From JBBRMQ01 sp038230775 (GTDB taxonomy: Bacteria > Acidobacteriota > Thermoanaerobaculia > Gp7-AA8): a stretch of DNA of 18,615 nt. The notes below the pieces were generated by a model. It was not told where the DNA came from. It ran no database searches and saw only the letters and a list, made by a program, of their open reading frames with translations. A program made the position numbers and the translations under genes. This document shows positions 7,479-14,110 of this stretch, piece after piece. The number at the start of each line of letters is the position of its first letter. Within the stretch, counting starts at the first letter, position 1. The stretch spans positions 1 through 18,615 of the forward strand of contig JBBRMQ010000066.1 of the NCBI GenBank assembly GCA_038230775.1. Direction: 5' to 3'.

Positions 7479-9587
7479 ATGAAGGTTTACTCCGGTTCCG
7501 AGATTCGGAACGTCGCGGTCGCCGGCCACAACGACACCGGCAAGACGACCATCGTTTCGCAACTGCTTTTCAACAGCGGCGCGACTACACGAATGGGCCG
7601 CGTCGAAGACGGCACGACCACGACCGACTTCGATCAGGACGAGATCGAGCGGAAGCATTCGATCTCCGGCGCCATCGCCCACGTCGAGTGGAAGAACACG
7701 AAGATCAATCTCCTCGACACGCCCGGCTTCGGCATTTTCCTCATGGAAGCGAAGAGCGCGATGCACGTCGCGGACTCCGCGATCATCGCGGTCAGCGCCG
7801 TGACCGGCGTAGAGGTCACCACCGAGAAAGTCTGGAAGTTCGCCGAGGAGTACGAACTTCCGCGAATGATGGTGGTGAACAAGATGGATCGCGAGCGCGC
7901 GTCGTACACCCGCACGCTCGAGTCCCTGCAGAAGAAGTTCGGAAAGAACGTGGTGCCGATCCAGTTGCCGATGGGCGAAGAGAAGGACTTCATGGGCACG
8001 ATCGATCTCGTCGCCATGAAGGCCTACAAGTATCCCGGCGACGGATCGGGCAAAGTGGAGATCACCGACATTCCGATCGAGTACAAAGCCGACGCCGATC
8101 AGATGCGCGCGCAGCTCATCGAGAAAGTGGCCGAGGGCGACGACACGCTGATGGAGCGCTTCTTCGAGCAGGGCGGCCTCTCGCAGGAGGAGCTGATCGA
8201 CGGCCTGAGGCGCGAGATCTCCCATCATGAGATCTATCCCGTGCTTCTCGCGTCCGCGTCGCACAACATCGGCGGGCACGCCATCCTCGATGCCATCGTG
8301 CAGCTGCTTCCCTCGCCGGAAGAGATCAAGACGATTGGCGGTAAGAATCCGAAAGGCGAGCCGATCACCTTCGACCGCCGCCCCGAGGCGTTCACCTCCG
8401 CTCTGGTATTCAAGACCTTCTCCGATCCGTTCTCCGGCCGCGTCTCGGTGTTCCGCGTCTACTCCGGCGTGCTGAAGTCGGACTCGACGTACTGCAACAC
8501 GACGAAAGATCACGAAGAGCGCATCGGCAAGCTGCAGCTTCTGCAGGGCAAGCAGCAGGTTCCGGTGCAGGAGTTGCGCGCCGGCGACATCGGCGCCGTC
8601 GCCAAATTGAAGGATGTGCACACCGGCGACACGCTGGCGTCGAAGGAACATCCGATCGTCCTCGACCACATCAAGTATCCGGAAGCGGCGATCTCGTTTG
8701 CGATCGAGCCGAAGGCGCGTGGAGATGAGGACAAGATCAACGTCGCGCTGCATCGCATCATCGAGGAAGATCCGACGATCGCCTTCGGTCGCGACGAGCG
8801 GACGAAGGAAGTGCTCATCGGCGGACAGGGACAACTGCACGTCGAGATCGTCGTTTCCAAACTGAAGAAGAAGTACGGAGTCGACGTAATCCTCCATCCG
8901 CCAAAAGTCCCGTACCGCGAGACGATCACGAGGTCAGCCGAGGCTCATGGGCGTCACAAGAAGCAGTCGGGCGGCCACGGGCAGTTCGCGGACTGCAAGA
9001 TCACGATCGAGCCGCTGCCTCGCGGCAGCGAGTTCGAGTTCGTCGACGAGATCTTCGGCGGATCGATTCCGCGGCAGTACATCCCCGCCGTGGAGAAAGG
9101 CATTCAAGACGCGCGGCTGAAGGGCTTTCTGGCAGGCTATCCCGTCGTCGACTTTCGCGTCCGCCTCAAAGACGGGCAGTATCACGATGTCGACTCTTCG
9201 GAAATGGCCTTCAAGATCGCGGGCTCGCTCGCGTTTCAGCAGGGCATGGAACAGGCGCGCGCGACGCTGCTCGAGCCCATCATGCACGTGGACATCGACG
9301 CACCGACCGAATACGTCGGCGACCTGATGGGTGATCTCAACTCACGCCGGGGGCGCATGGAAGGCGTCGACGCCGAGGGAGAAGCGCAGACGCTTCACGC
9401 GCGCGTGCCTCTGGCCGAGATGCTCACGTACGGCTCCACCCTGCGATCGATCACGCAGGGCCGCGGCAGCTTCCACATGGAGTTCTCGCATTACGAGGAA
9501 GTGCCGCGCAATCTGCAGGAGAAGATCATCGCGGAGCAGAAGAAGCTGCACGAAGCGCACGCCGCGCATCAGGCAGCGCATCACTAA
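7479..9587 (+). CDS. fusA2: EF-G-like translational GTPase (EF-G2 type)
   Basis: A 702-aa five-domain EF-G homologue. The P-loop is GHNDTGKTT (16-24), G3 is DTPG (80-83) and G4 is NKMD (134-137). HGRHKKQSGGHGQFADCKI marks domain IV of the EF-G2 branch, and the C-terminal domain ends with THELHARVPLAEML-like TLHARVPLAEMLTYGSTLRS. Differences from true EF-G: the switch-I RGITI motif is replaced by RKHSISG, and the His after DTPG that activates water in EF-G, EF-Tu and LepA is Phe84 (DTPGFGIF). The family is widespread beside a normal EF-G and its role is unsettled; some members bind ribosomes without clear translocation activity. The ATG has AAGGGG 8 bases upstream. The gene stands alone on the plus strand, divergent from the kinase and convergent with the PEGA protein. 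Confidence 0.9.
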   Translation: MKVYSGSEIRNVAVAGHNDTGKTTIVSQLLFNSGATTRMGRVEDGTTTTDFDQDEIERKHSISGAIAHVEWKNTKINLLDTPGFGIFLMEAKSAMHVADSAIIAVSAVTGVEVTTEKVWKFAEEYELPRMMVVNKMDRERASYTRTLESLQKKFGKNVVPIQLPMGEEKDFMGTIDLVAMKAYKYPGDGSGKVEITDIPIEYKADADQMRAQLIEKVAEGDDTLMERFFEQGGLSQEELIDGLRREISHHEIYPVLLASASHNIGGHAILDAIVQLLPSPEEIKTIGGKNPKGEPITFDRRPEAFTSALVFKTFSDPFSGRVSVFRVYSGVLKSDSTYCNTTKDHEERIGKLQLLQGKQQVPVQELRAGDIGAVAKLKDVHTGDTLASKEHPIVLDHIKYPEAAISFAIEPKARGDEDKINVALHRIIEEDPTIAFGRDERTKEVLIGGQGQLHVEIVVSKLKKKYGVDVILHPPKVPYRETITRSAEAHGRHKKQSGGHGQFADCKITIEPLPRGSEFEFVDEIFGGSIPRQYIPAVEKGIQDARLKGFLAGYPVVDFRVRLKDGQYHDVDSSEMAFKIAGSLAFQQGMEQARATLLEPIMHVDIDAPTEYVGDLMGDLNSRRGRMEGVDAEGEAQTLHARVPLAEMLTYGSTLRSITQGRGSFHMEFSHYEEVPRNLQEKIIAEQKKLHEAHAAHQAAHH

Positions 9588-9595
9588 AACGCTTC

Positions 9596-9653
9596 TGTGT
9601 GAGGGCCGGCTTCAGCCGGCCTGAAAGGCGACCGGCTGAAGCCGGTCCACACA
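9596..9653. repeat. Twin-hairpin (REPIN-like) palindrome, core CCGGCTTCAGCCGG
   Basis: Outer TGTGTG (9596-9601) and CACACA (9648-9653) bracket two hairpins, GGCCGGCTTCAGCCGGCC and GACCGGCTGAAGCCGGTC, which also pair with each other. It lies between the convergent stops of the EF-G-like gene and the PEGA gene, where it may act on both 3' ends. No T-tract follows. The architecture matches 12004-12060. Confidence 0.85.
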
Positions 9654-9708
9654 CCGAGGCCGTGCTGGTTCACGTGGCTTTTCCGACCTCCGATCCGCGA
9701 CCTCAGAC

Positions 9709-10287
9709 TTATTGCGGATCTAACTTCACATCGAGCCGCGCGATCTCGTTCTTCGCACCGTCTTCCGCGGTCACGATGAACTGCCGCTCGCGGTAGCCCG
9801 GCGCCACGATTCGGATCGTGTAGGCGCCCGGGGCGGGAAAGTCGTACACCTCGTCCATCGTGTTGAACTGCTTGGCCTGTCCGATCGCGAGGTTGTTGAC
9901 GTAGATCATCGCGTCGTCGGGCATCACGTTCGTGATGAGTCCACGCCGCGCGCTCATACGGACGATGGATGTGACGCCTGCTTTGCCGCCACCGATCTCC
10001 ACCCGGGGCGCGTTCGGTGTGGGCGGGTTTGCGTCCGCGTTCGCGCCGGGGACGACGAGAGAGCCACCGGGCTCCAGCTCGCCGGGTGCGCCGCCGTTCG
10101 CCAGCGCGCGAGGGACCGTGCGGCGCCGGATGATGCTGTTCGCCAGCGACGGATTGCGATAGCGGATGCCGGTATACACGGCGAGCGCCGCCATGGCCAC
10201 CAGCACGGCTCCGATCACGGTCGGCACCCACGACGGCAAATCCATCGGAGGCGGCTCGTGCTTATGGCGCGGAGGTTCTTCGGTCAT
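9709..10287 (-). CDS. PEGA-domain membrane-anchored protein
   Basis: A 192-aa protein. The N-terminus MTEEPPRHKHEPPP is cytoplasmic-looking, followed by one membrane helix at about 19-40 (WVPTVIGAVLVAMAALAVY), a Pro/Gly/Ala-rich linker (about 55-100) and a C-terminal PEGA-like beta domain from about 110: LITNVMPDDAMIYVNNLAIGQ then FPAPGAYTIRIVAPGYRE, the characteristic 'designed feature, then GxYxIRxxAPGY' pattern. PEGA domains are thought to bind surface or wall components and often accompany kinases and proteases. The start is fixed by an ATGA overlap (10284-10287) with the stop of the zinc-ribbon gene. Last gene of the operon, ending 122 bases from the convergent EF-G-like gene. Confidence 0.82.
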   Translation of the reverse strand: MTEEPPRHKHEPPPMDLPSWVPTVIGAVLVAMAALAVYTGIRYRNPSLANSIIRRRTVPRALANGGAPGELEPGGSLVVPGANADANPPTPNAPRVEIGGGKAGVTSIVRMSARRGLITNVMPDDAMIYVNNLAIGQAKQFNTMDEVYDFPAPGAYTIRIVAPGYRERQFIVTAEDGAKNEIARLDVKLDPQ

Positions 10288-10658
10288 TCCTTTTCGGTCA
10301 CCAGCGTGTCGTCGTCATCGGCAAGCTTGTCCCATTCCCTGTTGCGCTCGCGCAGCAGATCCATCGCGCGCGTCTCGTCCTGCGCAGAAACGTAGAGGCG
10401 GATGTCGCCCATCTTGCCGAAGTTGATCGGCTCCATGTTGAACTTTACGTTCTCGATCTGCGCGGGGATGCCTTCGGCCTCGAGGAATCCGCGAATGAGG
10501 TTCGCTTCGTCTTCCGCTCCGGTGCTCGCGATCTCGACCCACGTGGCGTTGCCGGTTGCAATGGCCTGAAACGGCAACTCATCGACGAGCTTCGCTCCGC
10601 ACTCGGGGCATTCGGTTCCTTCACTCACAGCCTCTTTGCAAGTCGGGCAATACGGCAT
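10284..10658 (-). CDS. Zinc-ribbon plus DUF2007 (putative signal-transducing) protein
   Basis: A 124-aa protein with two CxxC pairs at the N-terminus (Cys4/Cys7 and Cys17/Cys20: CPTC...CPEC), which can bind one zinc. A DUF2007-like domain follows (about 38-105): WVEIASTGAEDEANLIRGFL then EAEGIPAQI and IRLYVSAQDETRAMDLL. This domain has a ferredoxin-like fold, often linked to trafficking or PII-like signalling; the function is not established. The tail is acidic. GGAG about 9 bases before the ATG overlaps the selD stop region, only 13 bases separate the two genes, and the downstream PEGA gene overlaps by 4 bases, so it belongs to the selD operon. Confidence 0.82.
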   Translation of the reverse strand: MPYCPTCKEAVSEGTECPECGAKLVDELPFQAIATGNATWVEIASTGAEDEANLIRGFLEAEGIPAQIENVKFNMEPINFGKMGDIRLYVSAQDETRAMDLLRERNREWDKLADDDDTLVTEKE

Positions 10659-10671
10659 TATTGACTTCTCC

Positions 10672-11727
10672 TCAGTGGACGAGCGTCACGATTCCTGTGC
10701 GCTCCGTAATCCGTCCAACCTTTGCATAGAACAGGCCGCCTTGACGCAGGCGCTCCTCGAGAATGGCAACTTTCTCGGGCGATACCGAGATGAGGAGTCC
10801 GCCACTCGTCTGGGCGTCGCACAGCAACGTGAATTCGGATTCCTCGACGTGCAACTCCACCCGCGAACGGAAGCCCTTCACATTGCGCATCGTTCCAGCG
10901 GGCCGATAGCCTTTTTTCAGGTAGTCACGCGCACCCGGCATCACCGGCACCGCGTCGACGTGAATCTCCGCCCCGACGCTTCCGCACATCTCCAGAAGGT
11001 GTCCCACGAATCCATAACCGGTGATATCCGTCGCGGCGCTCACGCCGACCTCGGTCATGACGCGCGCGGCGTCGCGATTGAGCATCGTCATCCAGAACAC
11101 CGCTTCGTCGAGCGAGGGCGCCTGTCGAAAACGCTTGCCGCTCAACGCGCGATACGCGCTGATCAGGATGCCGTTGCCGATCGGCTTCGTCAGAATCAGC
11201 TCGTCGCCCGGCTTCGCGGTTGAGTTGCGGACGATGTTGTTCACCGGAACGATTCCGGTAACGGCCAGCCCGTACTTCGGCACATCGTCGATGATCGTGT
11301 GTCCACCAGCGACCGGGAACCCCGCCTCCGCCGCCTTCTCGGCGCCGCCGCGAAGAATCTCGTGCAGCATTTCGAGCGGCAGGACGTCCGTCGGAAACGC
11401 GGCGATCGCCAGTCCGAGAATCGGAGTGGCGCCCATGGCGTAGATGTCGGAGATCGAGTTGGCCGCGGCGATCGCGCCGAACAGGTACGGATCGTCGACG
11501 ATCGGTGTGAAGAAATCGACGGTCTGCGCGATGGCCTGGTCGCCGCTGATGCGCAGCACGGCCGCGTCGTCGTTGGTCGAGTTTCCGACCAGAAGATCCC
11601 CCAGCCCTTCGGTGGAAGGGAGTTTGGCGAGGACGGAACGCAGGTCATCCTGACCGAGCTTGCACGCTCAACCGCCGGTGCTGGCGAACGACGAGAGCGG
11701 CGGATGGCGCTTAATTGCCCGCTTCAC
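10672..11727 (-). CDS. selD: Selenophosphate synthetase, probably a selenoprotein (in-frame UGA = Sec20)
   Basis: SelD makes selenophosphate from selenide and ATP, the selenium donor for selenocysteine and selenouridine. The recognisable body has QTVDFFTPIVDDPYLFG, AAANSISDIYAMGATPI, ATDITGYGFVGHLLEM and DAQTSGGLLISV. The open frame alone begins at a GTG at 11559 and would lack the first 56 residues, including the active site. Upstream in the same frame the sequence reads HPPLSSFASTGG-TGA-ACKLGQDDLRSVLAKLPS...NSTNDDAAVL, which is the SelD N-terminus. TGA (11668-11670) is codon 20 and stands where E. coli has catalytic Cys17, with the essential Lys three residues later (Lys23) as in CGCK. Sec at this position is known in SelD of Haemophilus and in eukaryotic SPS2. 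The start is GTG 11725-11727, the only ordinary one after an upstream in-frame TAA; its Shine-Dalgarno is weak but it overlaps the preceding gene by 17 bases. Length 351 aa including Sec fits the family. Confidence 0.9.
11643..11670 (-). promoter_or_regulatory. Putative bacterial SECIS element following the selD UGA
   Basis: Counting the U of UGA as 1, bases 16-20 (GGUCA) pair perfectly with 24-28 (UGACC), closing a GGA loop at 21-23. Bases GCA (8-10) and UGC (29-31) could extend the stem across a bulge. The loop begins with two Gs and lies 17 bases after UGA, close to the apical loop position of the E. coli fdhF SECIS (about 22-25). The hairpin itself is 11643-11655. The fit to SelB-type elements is by eye; the bulged U of fdhF is not clearly present. 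Confidence 0.6.
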
Positions 11728-12001
11728 CCTGCGATCTTACTTCGCCCAACACGGTCGCGCGCGCCGACTCCACCGCGGAGAGGATTTCCTGGTAGAGGTT
11801 GTAGGCCAGATCGGCGTCGAGAGGCGCGGCGGCGCCGCGATTCACGATGTCCGCGATCTGCGAGGCGTAGTGCGATGCCGTAGGGAGCCGCTCCCCCGTC
11901 GCGGCAATCTGGCGGAAGCCGCGCAACAGCTCTTCGGCGAGCGACTCGCGGAAGAGTCCGGAGATGAGATCGCGCTCCAGATTGTCGTAGTCGATGTTCA
12001 T
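11711..12001 (-). CDS. Small 96-aa protein between the metalloprotease and selD, unrecognised
   Basis: Starts MNIDYDNLERDLISGLF; no family recognised. It is predicted soluble and mostly helical, acidic near the N-terminus (ERDLISGLFRESLAEELL), with a second helical half ending VESARATVLGEV. There is no Cys, signal peptide or membrane segment. I chose the ATG at 12001 because it forms an ATGA overlap with the metalloprotease stop. The frame stays open 19 codons further, but only through the palindrome 12004-12060. Its 3' end overlaps the selD start by 17 bases, so selD translation is probably coupled to it. Nothing in the sequence ties it to selenium. Confidence 0.65.
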   Translation of the reverse strand: MNIDYDNLERDLISGLFRESLAEELLRGFRQIAATGERLPTASHYASQIADIVNRGAAAPLDADLAYNLYQEILSAVESARATVLGEVRSQGEAGN

Positions 12002-13194
12002 GGCTGTGTGGGGCCAGTCCTCTGACTGGCCAGGCCAGCCGGAGGGCTGGCCCCACACAGATAGAGAACATCAACGAACGATTCCTGCGTCTTCACGCCT
12101 GGCTCGATGCCGCGGTCTCGAAGAAACGAGACGTATGCATTGCGGAAGGCGGCGGCACGATCGGGATTCTCCCACCACGTCTGAACGTGGACCGTGCCGT
12201 CGCAGAGAATCGTCACGCGGTCGTTGATCCAGCCGGTTGCGGCGTCGCCGACCAGGAACCGCCAGTGAAATTCACCGAGGTGTTCGGTGGAGAGGATGTC
12301 GGCGGTTGCGGGTCGCAGATCGGGGATCGGCGTGCGTTTCTCGCCTCGATCGAGACGGGCGAAGTACTCGCTCAGATGCAGGATCTCGCGCGTCGACTGC
12401 GGCGGATTCTCGTGCAGCCTGTTCACGGCGGCCCAACCCCCGCGCTTGTACGCGGCAACGACGAGCTTGAGGCCTTCGAGATAGGGAAACTTCAGCGACT
12501 CGACGAAGTACGCGGGTGTCGACGGATCGATGCTCTTCTCGGCCGCGGCGGCGGAAGACATGAGCCCGAGCATCATGTCGTTCTTCACGGCGGCGTCGAG
12601 CGACTGACCACTCTTTTCGAGCAGCCACGAGACCATGACGAGCGAGGCTTCACCTTCCAGGAGCGCGTGATAGGCCAGTTGACCATCGGCGTCGTGCTGC
12701 AGGGCGAGGTCGCGCTTCGATGCCTCGAAGCGCTGATCCTGCATCGCATGCGTCAGCTCGTGCACCACCACCGACTGCCGCAACGCCTCGGCGCCGGCCA
12801 CACCTTCCAGAGCGGCGGGCAACTGGCGGATGGCGAAATAGGTATGGCTCAGCGGGTCGTAGAACGCCAGTACCTGCGACTCGTAAAGATCGAGCATCTT
12901 GTCCATGAGCGCCGGCTGCCGGTTGTCGACCAGCTGCAGAGCCTGCAGGACGCGAACATAATCCTCGGCGGGGTACGGCAGCGATTTCGCGATCTCCCGC
13001 CGGAGCACCTGCCGGAGGTCCTTGCGCTCGATGTCCCGCTGCGTAACGTCGTGAAGGAAGGTGAGGTCGCGGAGCCGTTCGACATCCGCCATCGGCTTCC
13101 GAAGATCCGCCGCGTGCAGAGGGACGGCAACGAGCAGAGCGATCAGGGTTCGCTTGAGCACGGCTCGTTCGAACCTGTGGTTTGCGCAAGCCAT
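11998..13194 (-). CDS. Exported HEXXH zinc metalloprotease-like protein
   Basis: From the ATG at 13192-13194 the product is 398 aa. A signal peptide is visible: FERAVLKR, then a hydrophobic core TLIALLVAVPLHA, with cleavage likely at about 28/29. The zinc motif is VVVHELTHAMQDQRF (His145, Glu146, His149), and LLEGEAS 31-35 residues later could give the third ligand (Glu180), as in gluzincins. VLAFYDPLSHTYFAI and an 'HDADGQLAYHALLEGEA' helix are shared with a poorly described group of bacterial HELTH-type proteins. Substrate unknown. GGGAG lies 4-5 bases ahead of the start. The frame is open 138 codons further upstream, but that part is the antisense of the RsbW-like gene and was discarded. 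The last 18-19 residues (GASPPAGLASQRTGPTQP) come from the palindrome 12004-12060. Stop and next start overlap as ATGA. Confidence 0.8.
   Translation of the reverse strand: MACANHRFERAVLKRTLIALLVAVPLHAADLRKPMADVERLRDLTFLHDVTQRDIERKDLRQVLRREIAKSLPYPAEDYVRVLQALQLVDNRQPALMDKMLDLYESQVLAFYDPLSHTYFAIRQLPAALEGVAGAEALRQSVVVHELTHAMQDQRFEASKRDLALQHDADGQLAYHALLEGEASLVMVSWLLEKSGQSLDAAVKNDMMLGLMSSAAAAEKSIDPSTPAYFVESLKFPYLEGLKLVVAAYKRGGWAAVNRLHENPPQSTREILHLSEYFARLDRGEKRTPIPDLRPATADILSTEHLGEFHWRFLVGDAATGWINDRVTILCDGTVHVQTWWENPDRAAAFRNAYVSFLRDRGIEPGVKTQESFVDVLYLCGASPPAGLASQRTGPTQP
12004..12060. repeat. Twin-hairpin (REPIN-like) palindrome forming a gene junction
   Basis: CTGTGTGGGGCCAG (12004-12017) and CTGGCCCCACACAG (12047-12060) are a perfect 14-base inverted repeat. 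Inside are two hairpins, GGCCAGTCCTCTGACTGGCC and GGCCAGCCGGAGGGCTGGCC. The TGTGTG/CACACA ends and two-hairpin layout match 9596-9653, with a different core. It codes the last 19 or so residues of the metalloprotease and ends 2 bases before the next gene's ATG. Confidence 0.87.
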
Positions 13195-13210
13195 TCCGCT
13201 CCCGTAGAAT
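13182..13210 (+). promoter_or_regulatory. Candidate promoter of the RsbW-like gene, overlapping the divergent gene
   Basis: TTGCGC (13182-13187), a 17-base spacer and TAGAAT (13205-13210) lie 20 bases before the ATG at 13231. The -10 matches at 5 of 6 positions, the -35 at 3 of 6. The -35 falls inside the first codons of the divergent metalloprotease gene. A transcript from here would have a very short leader, which fits the lack of a clear Shine-Dalgarno. Confidence 0.4.
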
Positions 13211-13230
13211 GCGCGCGGTTCAGCAGCTGA

Positions 13231-13683
13231 ATGGAACGGGACGGCGAGCTTATCGAGATCACCATCAGCAGCCGGTTCGAGAACATCGAGCTCGTACAGG
13301 TGATCGCGGAGCACCTCTGTGAGAACGCCGGGCTCGATGAAGACGGCTCGCATTGGATCGGGATGGCCGTTCGGGAGGCGGTGGCGAATGCCATCAAACA
13401 CGGCAACAAACTCGACGTTCGTAAAAAAGTGAATGCGACCTTCGAGCTGCACGACAGTGAGCTCGAGATCACCATCTCGGATGAAGGAGAAGGATTCGAC
13501 CCGGCTAAGGTCAGCGACCCGCTCAATCCCCAGAACCTGTTGAAAACGAGCGGCCGCGGCATCTTCTACATGCGGACCTTCATGGATCGGGTGCAGTACG
13601 AGTTTCATCCCGGCGGCGGGACCTCACTCGTGATGTCGAAGAACCTCGCAACGGGACCCGGAGTGGCAACCCGTAGCTCTTAG
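13231..13683 (+). CDS. RsbW-like anti-sigma factor / serine kinase (HATPase_c_2)
   Basis: A 150-aa GHKL ATPase of the RsbW/SpoIIAB type. The N box is VREAVANAIKHGN (47-59, Asn53 and His57), the G1 box DEGEGFDP (84-91, Asp84 for adenine), and the ATP lid SGRGIFYMRTFMD (107-119). Such proteins bind a sigma factor and phosphorylate an STAS antagonist on serine. Its downstream neighbour is just such an STAS protein, so a partner-switching module is likely. It starts with ATG without a strong Shine-Dalgarno. The tail after FHPGGGTSLVMSK is short and unstructured. Divergent from the metalloprotease by only 36 bases. Confidence 0.9.
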   Translation: MERDGELIEITISSRFENIELVQVIAEHLCENAGLDEDGSHWIGMAVREAVANAIKHGNKLDVRKKVNATFELHDSELEITISDEGEGFDPAKVSDPLNPQNLLKTSGRGIFYMRTFMDRVQYEFHPGGGTSLVMSKNLATGPGVATRSS

Positions 13684-13739
13684 CCGTTGGCTGTTGACGT
13701 CGGACCGAGTCCGCAGCCAACAGCGAACAGCCAACAGCT
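13682..13739. repeat. Spacer palindrome of 7-base GTTGGCT units (locus C)
   Basis: AGCCGTTGGCTGTTGACG on the left is an imperfect reverse complement of CAGCGAACAGCCAACAGCT on the right, with an inner CGGAC/GTCCG hairpin. Units are again 7 bases long but have GC where loci A and B have AC. It fills the space between the RsbW-like stop and the Shine-Dalgarno of the STAS gene. Confidence 0.72.
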
Positions 13740-13753
13740 CTTAAGGAGAAAGA

Positions 13754-14089
13754 ATGAAAGCCACCTCTCGCAGCGTAGAAGGAGTCGAAATCATCAAGCT
13801 CGACGGGAAGATCACGATTGGCGCCGGTGACCAGCAACTGCGCGAGATCATCACGAACTCATTGAACGCCGGCAAGATGAAGGTCCTGCTGGACATGAGC
13901 GGCGTCACCACGATCGATTCTTCCGGAATCGGCGAGCTCGTCGGCTCCTACACCACGGTCACGAACCGCGGCGGAAAACTGAAGCTCCTCCACCTGCCTG
14001 CCAAACTCAACGAGCTGCTGCACGTCACGCAGCTCATCACCGTGTTCGAGGTGTATGAGAATGAGCCGGAGGCGATCAAGAGCTTTTGA
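13754..14089 (+). CDS. STAS-domain anti-sigma factor antagonist (RsbV/SpoIIAA-like)
   Basis: A 111-aa single STAS domain: GVEIIKLDGKITIG, KVLLDMSGVTTIDSSGIGELVG and GGKLKLLHLP. The DSSG motif (55-58) carries the serine that the RsbW-type kinase phosphorylates, by analogy with SpoIIAA the second one, Ser57. The start has a near-perfect AAGGAG 7 bases upstream, much stronger than that of the RsbW-like gene, so the antagonist may be made in excess. No sigma factor or PP2C phosphatase is adjacent, so the target is encoded elsewhere. Followed by a hairpin at 14093-14110 and palindrome D. Confidence 0.92.
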   Translation: MKATSRSVEGVEIIKLDGKITIGAGDQQLREIITNSLNAGKMKVLLDMSGVTTIDSSGIGELVGSYTTVTNRGGKLKLLHLPAKLNELLHVTQLITVFEVYENEPEAIKSF

Positions 14090-14092
14090 TGT

Positions 14093-14110
14093 GCGCCGCT
14101 CAGGCGGCGC
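14093..14110 (+). terminator. Compact GC hairpin after the STAS gene
   Basis: GCGCCGC (14093-14099), loop TCAG, GCGGCGC (14104-14110) is a perfect 7-bp stem just after the stop codon. No T-run follows, so it is not a textbook intrinsic terminator; it may protect the 3' end. Confidence 0.4.

Noticed and set aside
7431..8897. Long minus-strand open frame (488 codons) opposite the EF-G-like gene
   Set aside because: Antisense shadow: no motif, while the plus strand encodes every EF-G signature over the same bases.
11668..11670. TGA as evidence that selD is a pseudogene or starts at 11559
   Set aside because: The frame on both sides is intact SelD and the TGA is exactly at the known Cys/Sec catalytic position, with a hairpin after it.
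12002..12058. Start of the 96-aa gene at MWGQPSGW
   Set aside because: Those residues are translated palindrome; the ATG at 12001 overlaps the upstream stop (ATGA).
13195..13608. N-terminal extension of the metalloprotease frame by 138 codons
   Set aside because: It lies wholly opposite the RsbW-like gene; the ATG at 13194 has a Shine-Dalgarno and begins a normal signal peptide.
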